From Malonomonas sp036526255 (GTDB lineage: Bacteria > Desulfobacterota > Desulfuromonadia > Desulfuromonadales > Geopsychrobacteraceae), in assembly GCA_036526255.1 (NCBI GenBank), contig DATCYW010000080.1, positions 1 to 64,000 on the forward strand: 64,000 nt of DNA, in the 5' to 3' direction. The first letter of the stretch is position 1. Each line of letters begins with the position of its first letter. This document shows, piece by piece, positions 51,636 through 61,642 of this stretch. The position numbers and the translations under genes are program-made. The notes under the pieces were generated by a model that saw only the letters and a list, made by a program, of their open reading frames with translations, did no database searches and was not told the DNA's origin.

Positions 51636-53360
51636 TCAATGGAATTCGCGCTGCACATCCTGCCATTTCGACGGCTTGTAGTGGCGCAGGAAGAAGTTGA
51701 GGTTTTCACCGAGAACCTTGCGCAGGTCGGTCGGCATAACCAGCGAGGAGATCGAGCCGAGAGCCAGGCCTTCCTTGGGGTTCATCAGCTCCCCTTCGTA
51801 GCGGGTGTTCAGGGCGGCCTCTTCAGCCTTCAGCCACTCCGCCGCTTCCTTCTCGGCATCGTGCTTGGCTTCGGCGGCACTCATGCCGGCAGCCGCGCGT
51901 TGCTTGGCACCGTCAGCGACCCGCTGCTTGAGTGAGCCGCGCAGGTTGCGCAGTTCATCTTTGTAGACAAACTCTTTACCGGCCGGGCCCATAACCGCCA
52001 GGCGGGTGGTCGGCAGCGCCAGGACCAGGTCGGCACCGGTCGGGTAGTTGTTGTACGAAGCGTAAGCGCCACCGAAGGCGTTACGCAGGATCAGCAGGAT
52101 CCGCGGGGTACGTACATCGACGATCGAGTCGAGCATCGAACGACCGGCCTGAACGATGCCGCGTGCTTCCTGCTCGCGACCTGGCAGGAAGCCGGTGGTG
52201 TCTTCCATGAAGATCAGCGGAATGTTGTAGATGTTACAGAAGCGAACGAAGCGGGCGATCTTCACTGCCGAATCGCAGTCGATCTGGCCGGAAGCGACCG
52301 CCGAGTTGTTCGCGACAAAGCCGACCACGTTGCCACCGAGGCGGCCGAAAGCGGTGATCGCCTCGCGGGCGCGGGTCGGCTGCAGCTCAAAATAATCGCC
52401 GTGGTCACAGATCTGCTGAATGATGATCGAGACGTCGAACGGGGTGTTAAAGCCGGTCGGCGAGTTGAAGGCTTTTTTCAGCAGGGTGTTGATCTCCCAG
52501 GTCTTGCGGTCGAGGGGATCGCTGGTCGCCTGGAAGTTGGCCATGCTGTAGTTGTTGTCCGGGATGTAACTGAGCAGGCGCACCGCGGTGCGCAGGGCGG
52601 CAGTCTCGTCGGCCACGGCCAGGTCGGTGACGCCGGTGGCGCTGTGAACCTTGGGTCCGCCCAGCTCCTCAGGGGTGATATCCTCACCCAGAACCGATTT
52701 GACGACGCCCGGACCGGTCAGGCCGAAGAAGGTGTCTTCCGGCTGGATGACGAAACTGCCCTGGCGCGGCAGGTAGGAACCGCCACCGGCATTGAAGCCG
52801 AACATGCACATGATGGTCGGCACCACACCGCTGATTTTACGCAGCGCGGTAAAGGCCTCGGCGTAGCCGTCCAGGCCACCGACACCGGCAGGGACGAAGG
52901 CGCCGGCCGAGTCGTTCATGCCGATCAGCGGAATGCCTTTTTCGCCAGCCATGTTCATCAGGCGGGCCAGCTTCTGGCCGTTGGTGGCATCGACCGAACC
53001 GGCGCGGACAGTGAAGTCATGACCGTAAAGCGCCACATCGCGACCACCGATATTCAGGATACCGGTCACCAGCGAAGCGCCGTCGAGGTTCTTGCCCCAG
53101 TTCTGAAACAGAATGTTCGGATCGCTGTCGGTGAGCACCTTGATCCGCTCCCAGACCGTCATCCGCTGCTTGAAGTGTTGTTTTTCGATCTGCGCGACCG
53201 GCACAGAGTTGATCGGGCGCTGAATCAGGTCATAGCCTTCTTTCATGACCGTTTCGTAGCCGCCGCTCTTGCCAGCGATTTCACCAGGGATGTTGAATTC
53301 TACTTTTTCCGCTGCAGCAAGAGGGTTTTGCAATGAGGGGGTAATCGTTTTTTTTGACAT
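51636..53360 (-). CDS. Carboxyltransferase subunit of acyl-CoA carboxylase
   Basis: This 574-residue crotonase-fold carboxyltransferase transfers CO2 from biotin to an acyl-CoA. Motifs include LVTGILNIGGRDVALYGHDF, MNDSAGAF, GGGSYLPRQ, IFMEDTTGFLPG and NAFGGAYASY. Propionyl-, acetyl- or other acyl-CoA are possible substrates. The frame begins at 53369, but AAGGG is better spaced for the second ATG (53360). It is first of two genes; product and the BC/BCCP protein make a complete enzyme. Confidence 0.9.
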   Translation of the reverse strand: MSKKTITPSLQNPLAAAEKVEFNIPGEIAGKSGGYETVMKEGYDLIQRPINSVPVAQIEKQHFKQRMTVWERIKVLTDSDPNILFQNWGKNLDGASLVTGILNIGGRDVALYGHDFTVRAGSVDATNGQKLARLMNMAGEKGIPLIGMNDSAGAFVPAGVGGLDGYAEAFTALRKISGVVPTIMCMFGFNAGGGSYLPRQGSFVIQPEDTFFGLTGPGVVKSVLGEDITPEELGGPKVHSATGVTDLAVADETAALRTAVRLLSYIPDNNYSMANFQATSDPLDRKTWEINTLLKKAFNSPTGFNTPFDVSIIIQQICDHGDYFELQPTRAREAITAFGRLGGNVVGFVANNSAVASGQIDCDSAVKIARFVRFCNIYNIPLIFMEDTTGFLPGREQEARGIVQAGRSMLDSIVDVRTPRILLILRNAFGGAYASYNNYPTGADLVLALPTTRLAVMGPAGKEFVYKDELRNLRGSLKQRVADGAKQRAAAGMSAAEAKHDAEKEAAEWLKAEEAALNTRYEGELMNPKEGLALGSISSLVMPTDLRKVLGENLNFFLRHYKPSKWQDVQREFH

Positions 53361-53987
53361 CTCGGGCATCCCTTTACAAAAGATAAGAAAACGTGTCCGG
53401 TCCGCAGTTTCAGAAGTGTTGATCCGGACGACCTGTCAAACCTGTGACTGTTGTTAAAATGGTTTGTGTCTGGAGCTTATTTTGTTCATGGCTTAGAACG
53501 CTGTTTTTTGCCCCGTTACAAGACAAAAATATGGGCGAATTGTCAAGGAAAATTTTATTTAGGATAAAAAATTACAGGTGTAGTTTAAGCAGGTCAGTGC
53601 TTGCGTTGCCTTGCCGATTCCGAGCTTCTGCCGCATGCTCTGAGCAATTTCCAGTATTTATCATGAGAATGGAAAGTTGCGTCCTAATCGGCTGTTATTA
53701 TGGATTAAAAAAATATCCCTGGCTGAAAAAGACCTTCGATTTGAGGATATTTGAAAGTCATTTCAGGTAATTCATCTGACCTTTTGACCATGGAAAAACC
53801 GTTGGCAACAGCAAAGATAAAAAAAATAGCGATAAATCTACTTTCACTTAAAATTTGTGTAGGGATTAAAATTTCATTTTCAGACGTTGTTTGATATTTT
53901 GCTGTCGCGGGCTCAGGATGCGGAATGTCGAGTCACAAAAGTTCGGACAACGGGAGTTTCCCAGGTTTGAAAAGCGAGGGAGTTAAG
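53361..53987. other. Divergent intergenic region, AT-rich
   Basis: About 625 AT-rich bases separate the minus-strand carboxylase operon from the plus-strand threonine aldolase gene. No ORF with a credible ribosome site or known RNA was seen. It should contain both promoters. The size is unusual for this compact window. Confidence 0.4.
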
Positions 53988-55013
53988 ATGAAAATAATTG
54001 ATCTGCGCAGCGATACAGTCACCCGGCCGACCGCCGCCATGCGCAAGGCCATGGCGGCAGCTGAGGTCGGGGATGATGTCTACGGCGAAGATCCGACCGT
54101 CAATCGGTTGCAGGAATACGCCGCCGGACTGACCGGTAAGCCGGCCGCACTTTTCGTCCCCAGTGGCACCATGAGCAACCTGATTGCGCTGCTTTCCCAC
54201 TGTCAACGCGGCGACGAATATATTGTCGGGCAACAGGCCCATACCTACAAATACGAAGGGGGCGGCGCCGCAGTCCTCGGCAGTATTCAGCCGCAGCCGC
54301 TCGAATTTGCGGCGGATGGCAGTCTTTGTCTGGAAAAAGTCAAAGCAGCGATCAAACCGAAGGATGCGCATTTTGCCAACACGCGCCTGTTGGCACTGGA
54401 GAATACGCAAGGGGGGAAAGTTTTAACGCTCGACTACCAGACGCAGGCCGCAGACTTTTGTCGCGCCAACGAGCTGATTCTGCATCTGGACGGCGCGCGG
54501 GTCTGTAACGCGGCGGTCGCGCAGCAGGTACCCCTTGCGGAAATCTGCCGGCATTACGCGTCTGTGTCGATTTGTCTGTCGAAGGGGCTCGGCGCCCCGG
54601 TCGGGTCACTGCTGGTTGGAACTGACGAGTTTATCCGGACGGCGCATCGCTGGCGCAAGGTCTGTGGCGGCGGCCTGCGGCAGGCCGGGCTGCTCGCCGC
54701 CGCCGGCCTGGTGGCGCTGCAAGATCAGCTGCACCGGCTGGTGATTGATCACGACACCGCCCGGCAGCTCGCCGAAGAATTGTCAGTTATCGAAGAGCTG
54801 TCGATCGACCTTGACAGCGTTCAGACCAACATGGTTTTCATCGACTGCGCCCCTGAGCTGCAGCCGCCGCTGAAGGAGTTTCTGCAGGCACACGGAGTGC
54901 TGATCGGCGGTTATGGCAACCTGCGGCTGGTGACCCATCTGGATGTCGCCGCAGAGGATATCCCGCTTGTGGTTACGGCCTTCAAGCAGTTCTTTGCTGC
55001 GAGCGGAGGTTGA
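53988..55013 (+). CDS. ltaE: Low-specificity L-threonine aldolase
   Basis: This 341-residue fold-type I PLP enzyme cleaves L-threonine or allo-threonine to glycine and acetaldehyde. Motifs are DLRSDTVTRPT, GDDVYGEDPTVN, ENTQGG, HLDGARVCNA and the PLP-lysine in ICLSKGLGAPVGS. The frame is open from 53925, but the ATG at 53988 has GAGGGAG upstream and begins the family domain. It is monocistronic and convergent with the DUF3422 gene, three bases apart. Confidence 0.94.
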   Translation: MKIIDLRSDTVTRPTAAMRKAMAAAEVGDDVYGEDPTVNRLQEYAAGLTGKPAALFVPSGTMSNLIALLSHCQRGDEYIVGQQAHTYKYEGGGAAVLGSIQPQPLEFAADGSLCLEKVKAAIKPKDAHFANTRLLALENTQGGKVLTLDYQTQAADFCRANELILHLDGARVCNAAVAQQVPLAEICRHYASVSICLSKGLGAPVGSLLVGTDEFIRTAHRWRKVCGGGLRQAGLLAAAGLVALQDQLHRLVIDHDTARQLAEELSVIEELSIDLDSVQTNMVFIDCAPELQPPLKEFLQAHGVLIGGYGNLRLVTHLDVAAEDIPLVVTAFKQFFAASGG

Positions 55014-55016
55014 CTT

Positions 55017-56324
55017 TCACTCCTGCTGTGGGCTCTTGATCAGGCGGTGTTTGATGCGGTGGGTGACCAAGCCGACGGTCAGCAGCACCAGCGGGATAGA
55101 GCAGGCCAGCAGGACTTTTTTGTCCAATCCCCAGTTTTCCAGCGGCAGGCCGTTGAGCAGGTAACTGATCAGGCCGACCAGGTAATAACTGATGGCGGCG
55201 ATCGACAGCCCTTCAACGGTCTCCTGCAGGCGAAACTGCAGTTCGCTGCGCTTGTTCATCGCTGAAAGCAACGAGCGGTTCTGGTCCTGCACATTCAGGT
55301 TAACCCGGGTGCGCAGCAGGTCGCTGGCACGTTCGATCCGCTTGGAAAGATCCTCCATCCATTTCTGCAGGGATTCACAGGTGCGCAACGCCGGATCAAG
55401 CCGGCGGCTCATGAATTCCCCCATCGACAGATGTCCGTTGACCGCCGCTTCACCCATGCCGTTCAGCCGGTCTTTGACCAGGTCATGATAGGCGCGGGTC
55501 GCCGAAAAGCGGCGATTGGTTTCCGCCCGGTGCTTTTCCAGCTTGGCTTCAATGCCGGTCAATTTCTCCAGCAGCTCCCGTTCAGCGCGGCTGCTGTCAA
55601 GGTTGGTGACGACCGTTAGAATCTCTGCCAGCTGATGGTCCATCTCAACCAGTTGTGGTGCAATCCGCTTGGCGATCGGCAGGGAGAGCAGCGCCAGCAG
55701 CCGGTAGGTCTCCATCTCCATCAGTCGGCGTGACAGCTGCCCCATCTGCGTTGCGCTGAGGTTGGTATTGCGGATGATGAAACGTCCGTAACCATCACCA
55801 TGCAGTTTGAAAGCGGTATAAAGTTCGGCCTTGCCCTTTTTCGCTTCGCTGACAATGACCTGATGCCCCTCAAAGTAACGGGAGATGGCATCACCCTGAT
55901 AATTGAGCTGCTGGTCGTCGACAACGATGTGGAAGGCTGAAACCATCTGCCCTGGCAGGGCTTTCACCCAGTCGGCCGGCAGCAGGTCGATGGCAGTGTG
56001 GACGAAAGGCTGTTCAGCGACCGGCGTCGGCTGCATGATCGTCAGGGTGTAAAACTCGACGTGCCGCTCCCAGTGAATGGTGAATTTACCGAAATCCTGA
56101 TGGTAGGCGACCGCGCCGGCTTGCGGCGTATTGACCCCATAGCGGCGGCAGAGATCACAAATCAGGTCGAACGACTTTGCCAGCTCGGGTTGCTGGGCAA
56201 TGGCCGCCATGTGGGTCACCAGTTGCGGGGTGCCGAGATCATTAAACGGGCGGATATGCAGTTCGTTGTAGAGGGCATCGCGCAGCGGATGCAGCTGGTA
56301 CTTTATTTCTCTGGATGTCGGCAT
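55017..56324 (-). CDS. DUF3422 family membrane protein
   Basis: This 435-residue protein has an N-terminal soluble domain (HPLRDALYNELHIRPF; WERHVEFYTLTI), a coiled-coil middle (about 245-350) and two membrane helices near the C-terminus (AAISYYLVGLISYLL; VLLACSIPLVLLTVGLV). This matches DUF3422, a family of unknown function. The C-terminus is basic. It is a single gene. Confidence 0.88.
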   Translation of the reverse strand: MPTSREIKYQLHPLRDALYNELHIRPFNDLGTPQLVTHMAAIAQQPELAKSFDLICDLCRRYGVNTPQAGAVAYHQDFGKFTIHWERHVEFYTLTIMQPTPVAEQPFVHTAIDLLPADWVKALPGQMVSAFHIVVDDQQLNYQGDAISRYFEGHQVIVSEAKKGKAELYTAFKLHGDGYGRFIIRNTNLSATQMGQLSRRLMEMETYRLLALLSLPIAKRIAPQLVEMDHQLAEILTVVTNLDSSRAERELLEKLTGIEAKLEKHRAETNRRFSATRAYHDLVKDRLNGMGEAAVNGHLSMGEFMSRRLDPALRTCESLQKWMEDLSKRIERASDLLRTRVNLNVQDQNRSLLSAMNKRSELQFRLQETVEGLSIAAISYYLVGLISYLLNGLPLENWGLDKKVLLACSIPLVLLTVGLVTHRIKHRLIKSPQQE

Positions 56325-56417
56325 GAACGCCCTTCCTTGTGATGATATAAATGCAGTTCAGATTTTCATGAGAGTCTAACGCCGCAGCGGTTCTGCAGGC
56401 AATATGCCGATGGAAAT

Positions 56418-57455
56418 TTAATTGAACTTCTGGTTTTCCTGCTCCTGCACGCGGATGAAGGTGGTGCGCTTGGTCAGCTCTTTCAGTGCGCCCGCGCCAA
56501 CATAGGTGCAGGCCGAGCGGACGCCGCCGAGGATATCCTTCACTGTCTCCGCCACAGGTCCACGGTAGGGGACTTCAACGGTTTTCCCCTCCGAGGCACG
56601 GTATTCCGCAATCCCGCCGACGTGCTTTTCCATCGCCGTGGCCGAGCTCATGCCGTAGAACAGTTTGTACTGCTGGCCGTCGCGTTGTACCAGCTGTCCG
56701 CCGCTTTCATCGTGACCGGCAAACATGCCGCCGAGCATGACGAAGTCGGCGCCGCCGCCGAAGGCCTTGGCGACGTCGCCGCCGCAGGTGCAGCCGCCGT
56801 CCGAGATAATCCGGCCGCCCAGGCCGTGGGCCGCATCGGCGCACTCGATGACCGCCGAAAGCTGCGGGTATCCGACCCCGGTCTTGACCCGGGTGGTGCA
56901 GACCGAGCCCGGTCCGATGCCGACCTTGACGATGTCGGCGCCGGAGAGGATCAGTTCCTCGACCATCTCCCCGGTGACCACGTTACCGGCAACGATCGTT
57001 TTATCGGGAAAGCTGTCGCGCACCTGCTTGACGAAATCGACGAAAGCTTCGGCATAGCCGTTGGCGACATCGATGCAGATGAACTCCAACTGCGGGTGCT
57101 GTTCGATAATCTTCTGCATGTTGTTGAAGTCGGCGTCGGCGGTGCCGGTGCTGACCATGATCCGCTGGTAGATGCTCGCATCGCGGTTTTTCAGAAAAGC
57201 CGCCCACTGTTTGCTGCTGTAGTGTTTGTGGATGGCGGTCAATAAGCCGAACTCGGCAAGCGCCGCGGCGATTTCAAAGGTGCCGACCGTGTCCATGTTG
57301 GCGGCGATCACCGGCGTCCCGTGCCACTGCCGCTTGCTGTGCAAAAAGGTGAATTCCCGTTCCAGGTTGACCTGCGCCCGGCTTCTTAAGGTGGAACGTT
57401 TCGGGCGGATCAGGACATCTTTAAAGCCGAGTTTCAGATCGGTTTCTATGCGCAT
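56418..57455 (-). CDS. guaC: GMP reductase
   Basis: This 345-residue IMPDH-fold enzyme deaminates GMP to IMP with NADPH. GuaC features are LGFKDVLIRPKRSTLRSR, VANGYAEAFVDFV, the catalytic Cys in GIGPGSVCTTR and SSATAMEKH. There is no CBS domain, which separates it from IMP dehydrogenase. It is a single gene with a normal length. Confidence 0.94.
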   Translation of the reverse strand: MRIETDLKLGFKDVLIRPKRSTLRSRAQVNLEREFTFLHSKRQWHGTPVIAANMDTVGTFEIAAALAEFGLLTAIHKHYSSKQWAAFLKNRDASIYQRIMVSTGTADADFNNMQKIIEQHPQLEFICIDVANGYAEAFVDFVKQVRDSFPDKTIVAGNVVTGEMVEELILSGADIVKVGIGPGSVCTTRVKTGVGYPQLSAVIECADAAHGLGGRIISDGGCTCGGDVAKAFGGGADFVMLGGMFAGHDESGGQLVQRDGQQYKLFYGMSSATAMEKHVGGIAEYRASEGKTVEVPYRGPVAETVKDILGGVRSACTYVGAGALKELTKRTTFIRVQEQENQKFN

Positions 57456-57661
57456 ATGTTGCTCCTGTGACGATTGTCATTACCGAGATTGTTTCTGAAG
57501 CAGAAACGTTGCACCCGCATCTTAACAAATCATTCTGCCACGGTTGCAAAATTATAATCGATTTTGTTGTCCCCCGGATTTATCAGCCTTGTCGTCGGTC
57601 CGGTAATCTCCCCCCTGTTTGCTATACTTTGAAGGCATAGTCGCTGATTTAAGGGGGTTTT

Positions 57662-57997
57662 ATGGCTGACCGGCTGCTTGATGCCGTAATCCGGCTGGAA
57701 AATCAGATTCAGCAGCAGCTGCAGCAGGAGCAGGCCAGGGCCGATGCCTGGCTGGCCGGGGTGCGAGCCGAGCAGCAGACCGAACTGCAGCAGGTCGAAC
57801 AGCAGCAGGCGGCAGAGAATGACCGGTTGATGGCCGCCGCCCGGCAGCAGGCGAGTGATCGGGCCGCTGAGCTGGTTGCCGCTGAAATGCAGTACTGTAC
57901 CCGTCTGGAGGAACTCAGTGACGAAACCCTGCTGCAGGTTCTGAACAGACAGCTTGTCGCGCCCTTGGTTAATCCGTCCGGAGAGCAACCGGCGTAA
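57662..57997 (+). CDS. ntpF: V/A-type ATPase subunit G/H-like stalk protein
   Basis: This 111-residue helical protein is very rich in Gln, Glu, Ala and Arg (QIQQQLQQEQARADAW), a coiled coil. First position in a V-ATPase operon, before subunit I, matches the peripheral-stalk G/H subunit. It would pair with subunit E to hold the stator. Assignment rests on position and coiled-coil form. GGGGG precedes the ATG. Confidence 0.7.
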   Translation: MADRLLDAVIRLENQIQQQLQQEQARADAWLAGVRAEQQTELQQVEQQQAAENDRLMAAARQQASDRAAELVAAEMQYCTRLEELSDETLLQVLNRQLVAPLVNPSGEQPA

Positions 57998-58021
57998 AAA
58001 TCGAGTCACCGGAGCCAGGCG

Positions 58022-59905
58022 ATGATCATCAAGATGTCCAAGGTTGAGATAGTCGGCCCAAGGGAACATCTGCTGGCCGCACTAGAACTGTTACGGGGGA
58101 AGGGCGTCTTTCACCCGGAAGCGGATCGCCTCGGCTTTGTTTCAGAGGCAGAAGAGAAAAACGTCCGTGAACTGCTGCTGGATGAAGAGACCGTCGGCGA
58201 AAAACTTTTTTTCACCTCTCTGCAGGAGCGGATCAACGAACTGCTCGCCTGCCTCCCCGATCTGCCTACCCGTACCAGCTATCTACAGCCTCTGCCGATC
58301 ATCGATGTCCTGAACGAGCTGGTCGATAAACACCTTGCCGACTGCCGCAACCGACAGCAACAGCTGCAGAGTTTGCGCGAAGAACTCGAAGCCATCGCAC
58401 GCTATCTGCGCTTCTGGACGGTTCTTGAGCCGTTGGTCGCGGAGGTCGGAGATCACTCGCAGCTGGCGTTTTTCGGTGTGACGGTGCGCAATCCAGCAGA
58501 AATTTCTGCCCTGCAACAGCTGCTGGAACAGCAGAGCCAGGGGCGTTGCCGACTGACCACCGCCAGTATCGACGATGGCAGTTATGTCGGCCTGATTACC
58601 ACCGATCAGGGGATGGAGGAACAGCTGAAACGCCTGCTTTCCTCAGAACAGGTACCCGAGCTGGCGCTGCCGGAGGAGCTGGCGCAGCTGCCGTTCCGTG
58701 AAAAGAGCGGCGCCCTGCGTCAAGTGCAGCAGAAAACCCAGGCCCGGTTGCAGCAGCAGAGCGCAGAGCTGGAGACCTTTGCCCGACGCTGGCTGCCGAT
58801 CTACCGTCAGGCGCTGAGCTGGCTGGCCGACCGGCTATCCCTCTATCATGCAACCGCCTCGGCCTATGAAACCCGCCAGTGTTTCCTGATTCATGGCTGG
58901 ATGGCAACCGAGGGGGTGGAGGAGCTGCAGCGCAGTCTGGCCGATCAGTTTCAGGGGCAGGTAGTGTTAAGCGTGCTGGAAATGCGCCTGGAGGATTTCG
59001 ACCGGGTGCCGGTGCTGTTGCGCAATCCGCTCTACTTCAAGCCCTTCGAGCTGTTCGCCCGGCTGCTGCCGCTGCCCAGGTACAGTTCCTACGATCCGAC
59101 CCCATTTCTCGGCCTGTTCTTTCCGCTGCTGTTCGGCATGATTCTAGGCGATATCGGTTACGGGCTGCTGCTGGCGCTGCTGGCCGGGGTGCTGATCCGC
59201 TTTTTCTCTAGCCACGCCAACCTGCTGGATGGCGCCAAAATCCTCGGGGTCTCGGCGGCCTACACGATCCTCTTCGGCATTCTGTTCGGCGAGCTGTTCG
59301 GCAATCTTGGCGAGCAGTATTTTCATCTGCAGCCGCTCTGGCAGGAGCGCAGCCAGGCGATTGTGCCGATGATCGTCTTTGCGATTTCGGTCGGCACTGC
59401 GCATGTGCTGCTCGGGCTGCTGCTCGGCATCCGTTACGATTTCAAACGCCGGTTGCGGCGCGAAGCGACGGTCAAGATCATCAACCTGCTGCTGATTGTC
59501 CTCTGCGGCCTCTGGCTGCTCGGTACCCGGATGCCCGAACCCTGGGCGCTGGCGGCGCCGCTGTTGATTATCATCCTGCTGCTGGTGCCGGTGTTGATTG
59601 TTGCCGGTGGTCTGCTGGCACCGCTGGAGTTGCTCAAGAGTTTCGGCAATATCATCTCTTATGTGCGGATCATGGCGATCGGTCTTTGCTCGGTGCTGCT
59701 GGCGCAGGTCGCCAATCAGCTGGGCGGGATGACCGGTGACCTGGTGGCCGGATTTCTGGTCGCCGGGGTGCTGCACTTTTTTAACCTGCTGCTCGGGGTG
59801 TTTGCGCCGACTGTGCACGCCCTGCGGCTGCACTATGTCGAATTTTTCGGCAAGTTCCTCGAGTTCGGCGGCCGGCAGTTCAAGCCGCTGGATAAGAAAA
59901 AATAA
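58022..59905 (+). CDS. ntpI: V/A-type ATPase subunit I (a)
   Basis: This 627-residue protein has a cytosolic N-terminal half with coiled coils (about 1-340) and a C-terminal membrane half of seven or eight helices (PFLGLFFPLLFGMILGDIGYG; SFGNIISYVRIMAIGLCSV). It carries the ion half-channels and should include a conserved arginine (SYVRIMAIGL) that faces the c-ring glutamate. It is second in the operon. Confidence 0.92.
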   Translation: MIIKMSKVEIVGPREHLLAALELLRGKGVFHPEADRLGFVSEAEEKNVRELLLDEETVGEKLFFTSLQERINELLACLPDLPTRTSYLQPLPIIDVLNELVDKHLADCRNRQQQLQSLREELEAIARYLRFWTVLEPLVAEVGDHSQLAFFGVTVRNPAEISALQQLLEQQSQGRCRLTTASIDDGSYVGLITTDQGMEEQLKRLLSSEQVPELALPEELAQLPFREKSGALRQVQQKTQARLQQQSAELETFARRWLPIYRQALSWLADRLSLYHATASAYETRQCFLIHGWMATEGVEELQRSLADQFQGQVVLSVLEMRLEDFDRVPVLLRNPLYFKPFELFARLLPLPRYSSYDPTPFLGLFFPLLFGMILGDIGYGLLLALLAGVLIRFFSSHANLLDGAKILGVSAAYTILFGILFGELFGNLGEQYFHLQPLWQERSQAIVPMIVFAISVGTAHVLLGLLLGIRYDFKRRLRREATVKIINLLLIVLCGLWLLGTRMPEPWALAAPLLIIILLLVPVLIVAGGLLAPLELLKSFGNIISYVRIMAIGLCSVLLAQVANQLGGMTGDLVAGFLVAGVLHFFNLLLGVFAPTVHALRLHYVEFFGKFLEFGGRQFKPLDKKK

Positions 59906-59951
59906 CCAGCCCGTGCGGCGCCCATAAGCCGCAGATAAAGGAGGTCAAATC

Positions 59952-60167
59952 ATGGAAGACAAGGTATTGCTGGCATTTGCGGCGGCTCTGGCCGTGGGGA
60001 TTCCGGCCATCGCAACCGCCTGGGCGCAGTCGCGGATCGGCGCCGCCGGGGCTGGAACCCTGGCGGAAAAGCCCGAACTGACCGGCACCATCATCATTCT
60101 GCTAGCGATTCCGGAGACCATGGTGATTCTCGGTTTCGTCGTCGCGGCGATGATTCTGGTTCTGTAA
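59952..60167 (+). CDS. ntpK: V/A-type ATPase subunit K (c-ring proteolipid)
   Basis: This 71-residue, two-helix proteolipid has the ion-carrying glutamate in helix 2 (IPETMVILGF). Helix 1 contains a conserved polar glutamine (TAWAQSRIG) that could complete a cation site. It is one hairpin long, like an F-type c subunit, not the doubled four-helix form of many V-type enzymes. AAAGGAGG precedes the ATG, fitting the high copy number needed. Confidence 0.92.
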   Translation: MEDKVLLAFAAALAVGIPAIATAWAQSRIGAAGAGTLAEKPELTGTIIILLAIPETMVILGFVVAAMILVL

Positions 60168-60171
60168 GGCG

Positions 60172-60756
60172 ATGGGACAGCGGGAACTTGAAGCTGCCCT
60201 GCGCCGTGACGGCGAAAGCAAGGCAGCTGAGATCTGGCGCAGCGTTGAGGCTGAAGCCGAACAGTTACGCAGCGAAGCCGCGCAGAGCCTCGAGCGGCAG
60301 CGCCATGCGGCCCACGAACGCCGACAGCGTAAAATCGCCGCGCTGCAGGATGCGGCGCTGGCTGCTGCCCGAAAACAAGCGCAGCACAGCCGACTGGCGG
60401 TCGAAGGCGCTCTGGCGTTACGCCTGAAACAGCAGGCCGAAGGGCTGCTGGAAGGGCTGGCGGCTGCCGGTGGTGCGCAGCTGTTTCAACGGCTGGCGGC
60501 GGAACTCCCCGCATTTCCCTGGCAGCAGGTGAGAATCCATCCGCGGGACGAAGCCTGTGCCAGAGAGGTGTTTCCCGAGGCAGAAGTGCTGCCCGGTAAA
60601 AAGATCAGTGCCGGGCTGGAAGTGTTGGGTGACGACGGCAGAATTCAGATTATCAACACGCTGGAAAAGCGGCTTGAGCATCTCTGGCCGGAACTGTTGC
60701 CGGAGCTGTTCAAAGAGCTGCGGCAAATGGCAGGTGACGATGAAGCTGTTGCGTGA
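60172..60756 (+). CDS. ntpE: V/A-type ATPase subunit E
   Basis: This 194-residue peripheral-stalk subunit has a long charged N-terminal helix (RDGESKAAEIWRSVEAEAEQL) and a globular C-terminal domain, the usual E-subunit plan. It starts four bases after subunit K. Its end overlaps the subunit C start by 17 bases. Confidence 0.82.
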   Translation: MGQRELEAALRRDGESKAAEIWRSVEAEAEQLRSEAAQSLERQRHAAHERRQRKIAALQDAALAAARKQAQHSRLAVEGALALRLKQQAEGLLEGLAAAGGAQLFQRLAAELPAFPWQQVRIHPRDEACAREVFPEAEVLPGKKISAGLEVLGDDGRIQIINTLEKRLEHLWPELLPELFKELRQMAGDDEAVA

Positions 60757-61642
60757 AATAGCAATCGTCGGAGCACCCGACGATTACCTGTATGCGCGCA
60801 TCCGCAGTCGGCGGGCGGCTCTTGACACCAGCGGTCGCGGTAGCTGGTCGGGCCCGGCCGAGCCGCGGTTGGCGCTGCGTGCCGAATATCGCTGGGTTTA
60901 CAGCCAGTTGAATCAGCGCTCGCGGCGTAAGCTGCTGCCGTTGTTCGAATATGCCGAGTTGCGGACGCTGGTGATCGCACTGCGCTATCTGGCCGCCGAA
61001 GAACATTCAGAGAAAACGGCGCAGCTGCAGTTAAGTCTGCTGCAACCGCAACTGCGGAAGCTGCTGCTGGGGACTGAGCCGATCAGCGTGGTCCTCAGCG
61101 CCTTGCAGCGAATGCTGGCTGCTGATTATCCCTATTTTTCCGGGCTGCTGGAGACCTATCTGCGGCAGGGGCCGGGCGGGCTGGAGCAGGCGCTGCTCGG
61201 CGGCTGTCTGCAGCGAGCGGTAAAAACCACGCGCTGCCGGCCGGTGCGTGAACTGCTGGTCTATCTGCTCGATATGCGCAATCTGTTGGCAGTTTATAAA
61301 CATCTGCACTGGCAGGTGACCGCGCCGCCACCGTTGTTGAGCGGCGGCGAACTGGAAACGGCGTTGCTGAAAAAAATCTGGGCCGCCGGCGATCTCTCCG
61401 GATTGTTGAACCTAGTGGTCAAACGCGCCGGTCAGCCGGGCGATCCGGAAAAAACTGGTGTGGAGGATTTTCTGTTACAGGGCTTATCGAGCAAGTTACG
61501 CCGGGGCGGACGTGAACCGTTGCAGTTGGCGCTGCTGCTCGATTATCTCTGGCGCTGCCAGCTGGCGGCACGAAATCGTGGCCTGCTTTTGAGCGACGCC
61601 GTGGTTCCGGTTCGGCCGCTGCCGGTGGAGGTGGCGAAATGA
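60740..61642 (+). CDS. ntpC: V/A-type ATPase subunit C (d)
   Basis: This protein of about 300 residues is helical, with a YLYARIRSRRAAL start typical of C/d subunits, which link the rotor shaft to the c-ring. The frame is open from 60557, but the ATG at 60740 overlaps subunit E and begins the family-like sequence. The overlaps show translational coupling. Sequence is weakly conserved, so position matters in this call. Confidence 0.8.
   Translation: MKLLREIAIVGAPDDYLYARIRSRRAALDTSGRGSWSGPAEPRLALRAEYRWVYSQLNQRSRRKLLPLFEYAELRTLVIALRYLAAEEHSEKTAQLQLSLLQPQLRKLLLGTEPISVVLSALQRMLAADYPYFSGLLETYLRQGPGGLEQALLGGCLQRAVKTTRCRPVRELLVYLLDMRNLLAVYKHLHWQVTAPPPLLSGGELETALLKKIWAAGDLSGLLNLVVKRAGQPGDPEKTGVEDFLLQGLSSKLRRGGREPLQLALLLDYLWRCQLAARNRGLLLSDAVVPVRPLPVEVAK

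Noticed and set aside
57530..58069. Minus-strand frame of 179 codons opposite the V-ATPase G subunit
   Set aside because: It is antisense to two genes of the operon, with no start signal; its leucine/glutamine content mirrors the Gln-rich coiled coil.
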